Below are positions 1-6,641 of a stretch of 29,669 nt of DNA, piece by piece. How positions within the stretch are numbered: position 1 is the stretch's first letter; each line of letters starts with the position of its first letter. The stretch lies in NCBI GenBank assembly GCA_001629235.1, contig LUSA01000032.1, forward strand, positions 6,724 to 36,392. Direction: 5' to 3'. The notes below the pieces were generated by a model. That model saw only the letters and a program-made list of their open reading frames with translations. It searched no databases and was not told the DNA's origin. Position numbers and translations under genes: made by a program. The stretch is from Marine group II euryarchaeote REDSEA-S43_B8. Its GTDB lineage: Archaea > Thermoplasmatota > Poseidoniia > Poseidoniales > Thalassarchaeaceae.

Positions 1-62
1 GCCATCGTGCCATCGGACTTCTCGAACTCTGACTTGGCACCGAATGGATTGTCACCCCCCAT
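1..62 (-). CDS. N-terminal fragment of an unidentified protein (cut by the window edge)
   Basis: On the minus strand an ATG at position 62 opens a frame that stays open for 20 codons to the window edge; the peptide begins MGGDNPFGAKSEF. A GGTGA motif, the archaeal Shine-Dalgarno core, lies just upstream (about 66-72 on the plus strand, read in reverse) at suitable spacing, which supports this start. The gene lies 58 bases downstream of the cyclophilin gene on the same strand and may be co-transcribed with it. Too little protein is visible to name a family. The start is fairly likely; the function is unknown. Confidence 0.5.
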   Translation of the reverse strand, partial: MGGDNPFGAKSEFEKSDGTM

Positions 63-120
63 AAACTCACCAAACTAAACCGCTAGTCAGGAGTACATGA
101 AGTTCACTAAGTGAAGTGAA

Positions 121-1155
121 TCAGTTGATTACGCTGGCAGATAGGATTCTGACTGGATCCACTGGCCGATTGGAGTTTGTTTCCACCTTGCTGATAGCGT
201 CAACGTGGTTCTGTCCGTCGGTTACGTAACCATACACTGTATGGCAACTCTCCCTGCTGCAATCCTTTCCGGCCTCCCAATCGAGATGGCCAGCAGAACC
301 ATCAGATGGTATGATGTAGAACTGGCTTCCGTCTGTGTTCACACCTGCGTGAGCAGCAGCCAGTGCTCCAACAGTGTGCTTCAGACCGTTCTCGTGTTCT
401 TGTGGTACCGTGTAGTCCGTCTTATCGGGACATTGTGACTCGGGCATTTGCTCTCCGTTGCACCAACCATAGTAGTGTGCGGCATAACCTCCGGATCCTC
501 CCATGCTCTCTATATCCCCTCCCTGAATCATGAATTCTGATATCACTCTATGGAACTCTATTCCGACATATGCACCGTTCTCAACATGGGTCAGGAAGCT
601 CTCAACGTGCATAGGCGCCTCATCCTGATAAAGCTCGATTTGTATTTCACCTGTAATTGTCTGACCGTTTTGGACGTACTGCACCTCCATAGAAACCAGA
701 GGATTGTTGGTATCGTCAAAGAATTCAGATACCAGCTTGACTGATACCAGTAGTCCCGCAAGAGTGAGAATCATTACTAGCAATCCCAACGGAGTCGGAT
801 TTCCCTGGTCAAACATCTGAAACCCGAGCCCTAGTGAAATTGACTCCTCGTCCATCATTGAAGCAAGTTTGTTCATCTTTATGCGCGTTTCCTTGCTCTT
901 TGAGTTTATTGACAGTGCATTGTTGTAGTTTCGATACGCCTTCTGCCAGTGGGACTTCCGGTTCTTGCCGTCTATCAGTCCCAGTTCGGTCCCTGCATCT
1001 GCGGCCAATGCTAGTGTCTTAGCCCTCTGAGTCTCGTTTTCGATACTCCCCCATGCGGCTCTTAGTGCTTCTAGAGCAGCTTCTGGGTCTTTCTTTTCCT
1101 CGACAAAGGCCACTGCGTCGTCCCACGCCTTCTGTAGTTCGGATGGTATAGGCAC
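121..1155 (-). CDS. Membrane-anchored cyclophilin-type peptidyl-prolyl cis-trans isomerase
   Basis: 344 aa starting at a GTG. Residues about 1-115 are helical and TPR-like (KAYRNYNNALSINSKSKETR resembles one TPR hairpin). A single hydrophobic segment follows at about 122-142, then a cyclophilin domain from about 153 to the end. Cyclophilin signatures are visible: FHRVISEFMIQGGD, which contains the catalytic Arg, and GSQFYI. These enzymes interconvert cis and trans prolyl bonds during folding. The topology suggests a cytoplasmic TPR-like head and an isomerase domain outside the membrane. Two close cysteine pairs in the isomerase domain (WCNGEQMPESQC and CSRESC) would suit extracellular disulfides; that is inference. 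The gene diverges from the oxidoreductase genes. The isomerase assignment is strong; the N-terminal TPR call is weaker. Confidence 0.88.
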   Translation of the reverse strand: MPIPSELQKAWDDAVAFVEEKKDPEAALEALRAAWGSIENETQRAKTLALAADAGTELGLIDGKNRKSHWQKAYRNYNNALSINSKSKETRIKMNKLASMMDEESISLGLGFQMFDQGNPTPLGLLVMILTLAGLLVSVKLVSEFFDDTNNPLVSMEVQYVQNGQTITGEIQIELYQDEAPMHVESFLTHVENGAYVGIEFHRVISEFMIQGGDIESMGGSGGYAAHYYGWCNGEQMPESQCPDKTDYTVPQEHENGLKHTVGALAAAHAGVNTDGSQFYIIPSDGSAGHLDWEAGKDCSRESCHTVYGYVTDGQNHVDAISKVETNSNRPVDPVRILSASVIN

Positions 1156-1306
1156 GAGCCGGCGAAACCCCTCTCATTGAAAACTTCAGCGGAAGGGCTC
1201 CTGTAACAGATTGGTTGATTCTTCGATGGTAATGCATAAGACCCAGAGTCATCGCCGAGACCCTGCGAGTAGCCGTTTTGTGAGAGTACTGGGGACCAAG
1301 AGAGCA

Positions 1307-3088
1307 ATGGAAAAAATCGTCAATGATTTCGTAGTTAACGTCGCAACCGCCAACGGAACGGGGTCTCAGTCGTCCAATCTCATAATTCTACATTCAATGT
1401 TCGAGATGGGAGTGCCCGTCAGTGGCAAGAACCTCTTCCCTAGCAACATATCTGGCTTACCGACATGGTTCATAATCAGGGCTAGTGATAGGGGATATCA
1501 GGCTCCGGGCGATGGGACGAACATTCAGATTCTGATGAACAAAGATACATGGATTAAGGATCTTGAAGGCCTTGAGCCTGGCACGATAGTGGTTTACAAC
1601 GAGGATGTGAAAATGCCTGTCGAGAGGGATGATTGCGTCCTATTGGGAATGCCAATGACAAAGATGGCCAGGAAGATAAACCCGAAGCTTGGGAGGCTGA
1701 TAGCAAATATGTACTACGTAGGTGCCGTGGCACACCTCCTTGGCGTAGAGGAAGATGCCATCGAAAAGGCGGTTAAAGCCCAGTTCAAGGGAAAGGAGAA
1801 GGCAGTTGAGCTCAATATTCAGGCTATATCAGAGGGAAGAGAGTACGCCAATGAGAACTGGGATTTCGATTGCCAGTTCAGCGTAGAGTCGAGGGATAAG
1901 GATCCAGACACATTCCTGATCGAGGGTAACGAGGCAATCGCACTAGGTTCGATATACGGAGGCATTAGCATGCTCTCCTGGTACCCCATTACCCCCTCTT
2001 CATCTCTTGCCGAATCGGTAATCAACTGGCTTCCAGAGCTTCGAAGTGACGGTGACGGGGGCAGTACGTGTGCCGTGATTCAAGCAGAGGACGAGCTAGC
2101 AGCTGCTGGGATGGTTCTGGGTGCTGGATGGGCAGGAGGAAGGGGGATGACCTGCACTAGCGGACCGGGGATCTCCCTGATGTCTGAGTTCATTGGATTG
2201 TTCTACTTCTCTGAAGTCCCAGGCGTAATATGGGACGTCAACAGGGTTGGACCGTCCACCGGGTTGCCTACTAGAACACAGCAGGGGGACCTCTCGATGC
2301 TATACGAGGCTAGTCACGGGGACACCCAGCACATCGTACTAATCCCGGGGACTGTAGACGAATGCTTCGAGTTCGGGTGGCGAGTTTTCGACTATGCCGA
2401 GAGGTTCCAGACTATGGTTTTCGGGTTCAACGATCTTGATCTGGGAATGAACCGATGGAAGACATCCGGATTCACCTACCCGGATTCTCCCATGGATAGG
2501 GGGAAGGTGGTCAGGAGCCAGGAAGAGATGGACTCCATGCCCGAGTATGGGAGATACCGAGACGTGGATGGAGACGGCATAGCGTACAGGACACTTCCTG
2601 GGAGCGGCCTCGACCCAATCCTGTACAGGGGGACAGGGCATGACGAGGATGGTATATACTCTGAGGACCCCCAGGTATACCACGATGCCATGGCTAGGCT
2701 GAAGAGGAAGATCGACGGTGCTAGAGATCACCTACCTGCTCCTGTGATAAGGGAGGAGGAAAAGAAGGATCTTGGAGTGATATTCTATGGCTCAATGGAG
2801 AATACCATTGTTGAGATAGACGACATGCTAGAGGAGTCCGGACTTTCTGTCAGCACATGCAGGGTAAGGGCGCTCCCACTGCATTCAGGCGTGGAGGACT
2901 TCGTGAGAAGGCATGACAGGACCATTGTTCTCGAAATCAATCGGGACGGACAGCTATTCGGCATAATCCGAAAGGAGTTCCCCGCTGAGTTGATACCCAA
3001 GATACACAGCGTTTCCTACAGTGACGGCATGCCACCAAGGGCAAGGGTGTATTCTGATATGATTCTAGAAGTTCTGGAGGGCCTGTGA
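1307..3088 (+). CDS. korA: 2-oxoacid:ferredoxin oxidoreductase, fused gamma/alpha subunit
   Basis: From ATG 1307 this is a protein of about 593 aa, the usual length for the fused gamma-alpha chain of 2-oxoacid:acceptor oxidoreductases. With the beta subunit it decarboxylates a 2-oxoacid (2-oxoglutarate, pyruvate or branched-chain) to its acyl-CoA and reduces ferredoxin. The N-terminal gamma domain begins around VNVATANGTGSQSSN. The alpha (pyrimidine-binding) domain starts near residue 200 with EGNEAIALGSIYGGISMLSW and YPITPSSSLAE, and includes TSGPGISLMSEFIG. The frame is open upstream to 1211, with a GTG at 1280 as another possible start. ATG 1307 fits the start of homology best, but no strong ribosome site is visible. 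The stop overlaps the beta-subunit start. Substrate specificity cannot be read from sequence alone, so korA is used in a family sense. Confidence 0.9.
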   Translation: MEKIVNDFVVNVATANGTGSQSSNLIILHSMFEMGVPVSGKNLFPSNISGLPTWFIIRASDRGYQAPGDGTNIQILMNKDTWIKDLEGLEPGTIVVYNEDVKMPVERDDCVLLGMPMTKMARKINPKLGRLIANMYYVGAVAHLLGVEEDAIEKAVKAQFKGKEKAVELNIQAISEGREYANENWDFDCQFSVESRDKDPDTFLIEGNEAIALGSIYGGISMLSWYPITPSSSLAESVINWLPELRSDGDGGSTCAVIQAEDELAAAGMVLGAGWAGGRGMTCTSGPGISLMSEFIGLFYFSEVPGVIWDVNRVGPSTGLPTRTQQGDLSMLYEASHGDTQHIVLIPGTVDECFEFGWRVFDYAERFQTMVFGFNDLDLGMNRWKTSGFTYPDSPMDRGKVVRSQEEMDSMPEYGRYRDVDGDGIAYRTLPGSGLDPILYRGTGHDEDGIYSEDPQVYHDAMARLKRKIDGARDHLPAPVIREEEKKDLGVIFYGSMENTIVEIDDMLEESGLSVSTCRVRALPLHSGVEDFVRRHDRTIVLEINRDGQLFGIIRKEFPAELIPKIHSVSYSDGMPPRARVYSDMILEVLEGL

Positions 3089-4113
3089 TGCTGAAGCTTA
3101 ACGTCCTCGAACTGGAGAAATCCGAATACACCGGAGGCAAGTCCTCGCTTTGTCCTGGGTGTGGGCATGACCAGATTTCGAACAACATTATCCAAGCGGC
3201 CTGGGAGAACGGAATCCATCCCGAGAAGATCGCGAAGATGAGCGGGATAGGATGCTCTTCGAAGACTCCAGCGTACTTCCTGGGAAAGAGCCATGGCTTC
3301 AACACGGTCCATGGCAGGATGCCCTCTGTAACCACTGGGGCCAACGTGGTAAACAAGAGCCTGAGCTTCCTAGCAGTCTCCGGCGACGGCGACACGGCGA
3401 GCATTGGAATCGGCCAGTTCGTACATGCCATCAGGAGGAACCTGGACATGGTTTACATCGTCGAGAACAATGGCGTCTACGGCCTTACCAAGGGACAATA
3501 CAGCGCCACCGTGGAGAAGGGGTCCAAGAAGAAGAAAGGGGTCGCAAATCAACAGGCACCGATAGACCTCTGTGCAATGGCAATAAACCTCGGCTGTAGC
3601 TTCGTCGCGCGCTCCTTCTCTGGAAGCAAGAAGCAGCTTACAGCACTAATCAGAGCGGCCATGAGCCACAGGGGGATGGCATTCATCGACGTCATCTCCC
3701 CCTGCGTGACCTTCGCCAACAACGACGAGTCGTACAAGTCCTACAACTACGTGAAGGCCAACGACGAAGTCCTGCATATTCTGGATTACATCCCTCACTT
3801 CTCCCCTATTGAGGAGGTAGAGGTTCCAGAAGGGGAATACCAAGAGGTGAGCCTCTTCGACGGCTCTACCCTCAGGCTTGAGACACTGGCCGCTGATCAT
3901 GACTACACAGATGCAGTTTCTGCCCTAAGCGCGATTCACCAGTCCGAGAAGGCGGAAAGGCACGTAACCGGACTGCTTTACTACGACGATAACGTTCCCA
4001 CAGCTACAGACACTCTAGGGCTGTCTGAAACACCACTGGTGGAACTCACCGAAGACCTGCTGCGACCTAGCCCAGATAGCCTAGAGAAGGTAAACTCAGG
4101 CTTCAGGTCATGA
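3088..4113 (+). CDS. korB: 2-oxoacid:ferredoxin oxidoreductase, beta subunit
   Basis: 341 aa. The ATG at 3088 overlaps the alpha-subunit stop by one base (TGATG) and is preceded by GGAGG at 3076-3080 with 7-base spacing, so this start is preferred over the GTG at 3085. The chain binds thiamine diphosphate and an iron-sulfur cluster. Visible features are Cys22 and Cys25 in CPGCGH, Cys56 in GIGCSS and Cys206 in ISPCVTF as likely 4Fe-4S ligands, and the ThDP/Mg motif GDGD at 99-102 followed by ENNGVYGLTKG from 126. It works as a complex with the upstream subunit, and translational coupling supports equal production. It would supply reduced ferredoxin or acyl-CoA to central metabolism. Confidence 0.93.
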   Translation: MLKLNVLELEKSEYTGGKSSLCPGCGHDQISNNIIQAAWENGIHPEKIAKMSGIGCSSKTPAYFLGKSHGFNTVHGRMPSVTTGANVVNKSLSFLAVSGDGDTASIGIGQFVHAIRRNLDMVYIVENNGVYGLTKGQYSATVEKGSKKKKGVANQQAPIDLCAMAINLGCSFVARSFSGSKKQLTALIRAAMSHRGMAFIDVISPCVTFANNDESYKSYNYVKANDEVLHILDYIPHFSPIEEVEVPEGEYQEVSLFDGSTLRLETLAADHDYTDAVSALSAIHQSEKAERHVTGLLYYDDNVPTATDTLGLSETPLVELTEDLLRPSPDSLEKVNSGFRS

Positions 4114-4143
4114 GTTGAAAAACTGGATTGCTCGGTTTTCTTG

Positions 4144-4150
4144 AAATATC
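4144..4150 (+). promoter_or_regulatory. TATA-like box of the tRNA-Gln gene
   Basis: The sequence AAATATC lies centred about 26-27 bases before the first base of the tRNA. That is the spacing expected for an archaeal TATA box and transcription start at or near the mature 5' end. The preceding gene ends at 4113, so the box lies in a true intergenic gap. The position is convincing; the sequence is only a partial match to a TATA consensus. Confidence 0.4.
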
Positions 4151-4172
4151 CGGGCCTAGTCCGTGCCACGTC

Positions 4173-4248
4173 AGTCCCTTGGTGTAGCGGTCCATCATAT
4201 GGCACTCTGGATGCCATGACCCTGGTTCGAATCCGGGAGGGACTACCA
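4173..4248 (+). tRNA. tRNA-Gln (anticodon CUG), CCA encoded
   Basis: A 76-base cloverleaf can be folded by eye. The acceptor stem AGTCCCT pairs with AGGGACT, with discriminator A and an encoded CCA. The anticodon stem TGGCA/TGCCA encloses loop CTCTGGA, placing anticodon CTG at 4207-4209, which reads the Gln codon CAG. The T arm is CCTGG, loop TTCGAAT, CCGGG. The D stem has a mismatch at its last pair, as far as hand folding shows. No intron is present in the anticodon loop. In most archaea Gln-tRNA is made by the Glu-tRNA amidotransferase route; that is family knowledge, not visible here. Confidence 0.95.
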
Positions 4249-4253
4249 CTTCG

Positions 4254-4439
4254 CTAAACATACTGGAACAGAAGTTGAGATACCCAGCTGACCATCATGA
4301 TGATCATGAACCATCCCAATGCCAGTTTGACCCATCTCGTAGGCTCCTTCTTCGGTGGGAAGGGGTCTATTCCCGCCTCCAGTGCCTGGGAGATTATCTC
4401 CAGTTCCTCCTCGATAGTCTCCGGGGGCCTGATATCCAT
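4254..4439 (-). CDS. Small single-pass membrane protein, unknown function
   Basis: 61 aa from the ATG at 4439. The first 35 residues are soluble and acidic then basic (MDIRPPETIEEELEII, then PPKKEPTRW), followed by one clear hydrophobic helix at about 36-58 ending near the C terminus. The frame is open further upstream, but a TATA-like TTGAATAT (4461-4468 on the opposite strand) lies about 25 bases before this ATG, fitting a leaderless message and this start. It ends 5 bases from the 3' end of the convergent tRNA-Gln and is divergent from the Nudix fusion gene. The charge pattern and helix look like a real protein rather than a shadow frame. I do not recognise a family. Confidence 0.6.
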   Translation of the reverse strand: MDIRPPETIEEELEIISQALEAGIDPFPPKKEPTRWVKLALGWFMIIMMVSWVSQLLFQYV

Positions 4440-4460
4440 ACAGTTCGAAGGCCAGCATGC

Positions 4461-4468
4461 ATATTCAA
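4461..4468 (-). promoter_or_regulatory. TATA-like box for the 61-aa membrane protein
   Basis: Read on the minus strand this is TTGAATAT, centred about 25 bases upstream of the ATG at 4439. It lies in the gap between this gene and the divergent Nudix fusion gene. The spacing implies a leaderless transcript and is the main argument for the short 61-aa version of the protein. Confidence 0.35.
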
Positions 4469-4507
4469 TCGTTATCGTAGCGAGGTTGAAGCCTCGAATC
4501 CCCTCGA

Positions 4508-6124
4508 GTGACTGTGGACGAGTTACCGGAAGGGGCAGATATTCCCGAATTAGAGTCCCGACCTCACATCCCATCTGCGTCAGTGATGCTCAGTAGGGTT
4601 TCCGGAGATGGTCATGAGGTCCTACTAGGGCACAGGAGTCCGGAGCTACCAGCCTTCCCTGACCTCTGGTCCTTTCCCGGAGGGGGCGTTAGCAGAGTCG
4701 ATAGAAAGGATAGGACCGGAGATAGACTGTCAGTTTTCACCCTCCTGAGGGAGATGCTGGAAGAGATAGGGGTAACCCCCGATGGTAATGGTGGCTTCAT
4801 GGAGGTGAGTGACGAAGTAAGAGAGATCGTCTGCAAAGACAAGTCCGGATGGTTAGAGGTGGCAGAGGCCGGAGATATCTCCATCGAGAAGTTCGATTGC
4901 CAGGTCATCACTGAGAGGATAACCCCGCCACAGTCTCCGACCAGGTTCCAAAACACATTCTTCCACGTTGCATTGGGAGAATCGGGAGTGGAGGCGACCT
5001 TCCCGCCAGGAAGAAGCGAATTCGATAGATTCCAATGGTGGAGGCCAGAGGACGTAATCGAGGCTTGGGAGAGTAACCAGCTGCACCTCCCGCCCCCGAT
5101 TCTTACTATCTTCAGGGATCTGCTGGAGGCGATGGAAGGCAGGGACCTTATCGCTGCCTGTAATGTGATGGCCGAGGACCCCCCCTCAGGACCTCATAGG
5201 TTCGAGTACGGTCCAGGAGTAGAGTGCATCCTAATTCCCACCATGACCCTTCCCCCATCTACACACACCAACTGCTTCGTTCTAGGTGAGAGAGGCGGGC
5301 AGAGGGCGATTGTCGATCCGGCAATCAGAGACGAAGATGGGTACAAGCTGCTGAAGGACAAGGTAGAGGAGATACGAGGAGACGGAAGCGATATCGTTTG
5401 TACTATCTTCACTCACAGGCATCAAGACCACTTAGGGGACATGGATATGATTTCCCAGATTTACCAGGCCCCTGTTTGGGCGAGTGAGGAGACCCTGTCG
5501 GCCCTTCCAGAGATTCAGGAAACTTGGAAACTAAGGGAGGGCGATGAGATCTCTATTGATGGGCCTAGTGGGAGGGTGGACTGGGGGGTTCTAGAGACTC
5601 CAGGTCACTGCCCCGGTCAGATTTGCCTAGTTGGTGAGCCAGGAGTAGTGGCAGCGGACAACTGCACGATGGTGGGGACCATACTGGTGCCATCGAGAGA
5701 TGGAGATATGGGGGCCTACATCTCTGGTCTGGAGAGGCTGAGAGACCTTAGGCCGCATACTCTCTTCGCAGGTCATGGTCCTCTGATTCCAAACCCTGAG
5801 AGGATGCTCACACAGTATATCGAGCATAGGAAGGCTAGGCACGCAAAGGTCCTGCAGGCGGTTAAATCCGGATGCTCTAACCTCTCGGATATTGCAATAT
5901 CGGCATACTCTGACTCGCCTCGGGCCAATCCAGCTCTAGCGCAGGACCAGGCCCTTTCGCACCTGAATGAACTGGTCCGAACGGGAGATGTCAGGAAGAC
6001 GGGCGGACGCTACCATTCTGAAAATCCCCCCCATCAGGTTGATGGCAGTTCTGAAGGATCTAGTAGATCTGTCTGGTATGATCTCAATTGCAGTGTTGAA
6101 ATTGGTTGCCGAGCTATTGTATAA
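4508..6124 (+). CDS. Nudix hydrolase fused to a metallo-beta-lactamase (LACTB2-like) hydrolase
   Basis: 538 aa, GTG start. The Nudix domain (about 20-200) has WSFPGGG at 55-60 and REMLEEIGV at 81-89. The two halves of the Nudix box are separated by extra residues, as in NUDT19-type CoA diphosphatases. The metallo-beta-lactamase domain (about 235-440) has THRHQDHLG (His303, His305, Asp307, His308), TPGH with His367, AADN with Asp384, and AGHG with His423: a complete two-metal site. A winged-helix-like tail (about 445-503) matches the LACTB2 architecture. Substrates are unknown; NUDT19-like enzymes cleave CoA species and LACTB2-like enzymes include ribonucleases, so a nucleotide or acyl-CoA role is possible. 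The last 30 or so residues lie beyond a run of seven C at 6026-6032 and overlap lemA in antisense. One extra C there would end the protein at 6042. Confidence 0.87.
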   Translation: MTVDELPEGADIPELESRPHIPSASVMLSRVSGDGHEVLLGHRSPELPAFPDLWSFPGGGVSRVDRKDRTGDRLSVFTLLREMLEEIGVTPDGNGGFMEVSDEVREIVCKDKSGWLEVAEAGDISIEKFDCQVITERITPPQSPTRFQNTFFHVALGESGVEATFPPGRSEFDRFQWWRPEDVIEAWESNQLHLPPPILTIFRDLLEAMEGRDLIAACNVMAEDPPSGPHRFEYGPGVECILIPTMTLPPSTHTNCFVLGERGGQRAIVDPAIRDEDGYKLLKDKVEEIRGDGSDIVCTIFTHRHQDHLGDMDMISQIYQAPVWASEETLSALPEIQETWKLREGDEISIDGPSGRVDWGVLETPGHCPGQICLVGEPGVVAADNCTMVGTILVPSRDGDMGAYISGLERLRDLRPHTLFAGHGPLIPNPERMLTQYIEHRKARHAKVLQAVKSGCSNLSDIAISAYSDSPRANPALAQDQALSHLNELVRTGDVRKTGGRYHSENPPHQVDGSSEGSSRSVWYDLNCSVEIGCRAIV

Positions 6125-6574
6125 TTGGCGTTGGTCAGTAACTGAATCTTCAATTTCTTTGTAGTCATCTTGTAGAGATAAGAAGTTCGTATTGGCTTTC
6201 AGATCAGGATATGCTTCTGATAGAGCCAATAATTTCGGCATGGCTTGAGAAAGCATAGATTCAGCAGCCATAACGCCACTTACATCACCTGAACTAGATG
6301 CAGCAGCAAAGGTATTTCTTGCATCGGCTAATTCACCAAAAATTTCCTTCTCATGGTCTGCATATCCTTTCACAATGTTTACCATATTTGGAATCATGTC
6401 ATATCTTTGCTGAAGGAGCGTATCGATATTTGACCAAGCTCTGTCAACATCTTTCTCAAGTCGTACTAATCTATTCCAGGTGCCAAAGAACCATCCCACA
6501 ATAATTAGCACGAAGATTGCGAGACCAAGATATATTGCAATGTCAGTGCCTTCCATAGTAATTCTAAACCCCAT
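5936..6574 (-). CDS. lemA: LemA family protein with an atypical C terminus
   Basis: 212 aa from ATG 6574; a second ATG at 6556 is possible. A TATA-like AATATC about 25 bases upstream favours 6574. A membrane helix at about 11-33 is followed by LemA hallmarks: WNRLVRLEKDVDRAWSNIDTLLQQRYDMIPNMVNIVKGY (in segments), ELADARNTFAAA, NFLSLQDDYKEIEDSV and YNSSATNFNTAIEIIP. LemA proteins form a periplasmic or extracellular helical bundle of uncertain role. The family match stops near residue 167. The remaining 45 residues are read from DNA antisense to the end of the Nudix fusion gene, a 189-base overlap, and look like read-through into foreign sequence. The gene is AT-richer than its surroundings and lies 67 bases downstream of a GIDE-like gene, a pairing seen in other genomes. 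Confidence 0.85.
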   Translation of the reverse strand: MGFRITMEGTDIAIYLGLAIFVLIIVGWFFGTWNRLVRLEKDVDRAWSNIDTLLQQRYDMIPNMVNIVKGYADHEKEIFGELADARNTFAAASSSGDVSGVMAAESMLSQAMPKLLALSEAYPDLKANTNFLSLQDDYKEIEDSVTDQRQLYNSSATNFNTAIEIIPDRSTRSFRTAINLMGGIFRMVASARLPDISRSDQFIQVRKGLVLR

Positions 6575-6594
6575 GCGGTAATCAATGTTGACCC

Positions 6595-6603
6595 AGATAT
6601 TGC
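6595..6603 (-). promoter_or_regulatory. TATA-like box upstream of lemA
   Basis: On the minus strand the sequence reads GCAATATCT, centred about 25 bases before the lemA ATG at 6574. It lies in the 67-base gap after the GIDE-like gene. It suggests lemA can be transcribed separately from that gene. Confidence 0.3.
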
Positions 6604-6641
6604 TATTTTCTTTACTCGCAACAGATTTTCATCGATATTTG

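Noticed and set aside
1156..1306. Riboswitch or RNA gene in the divergent gap
   Set aside because: The 151 bases between the cyclophilin and korA starts show only weak A/T-rich promoter-like words and no recognisable RNA fold.
2339..2731. 130-aa frame on the minus strand
   Set aside because: It lies wholly inside korA, whose conserved residues are clear, and shows no protein-like features.
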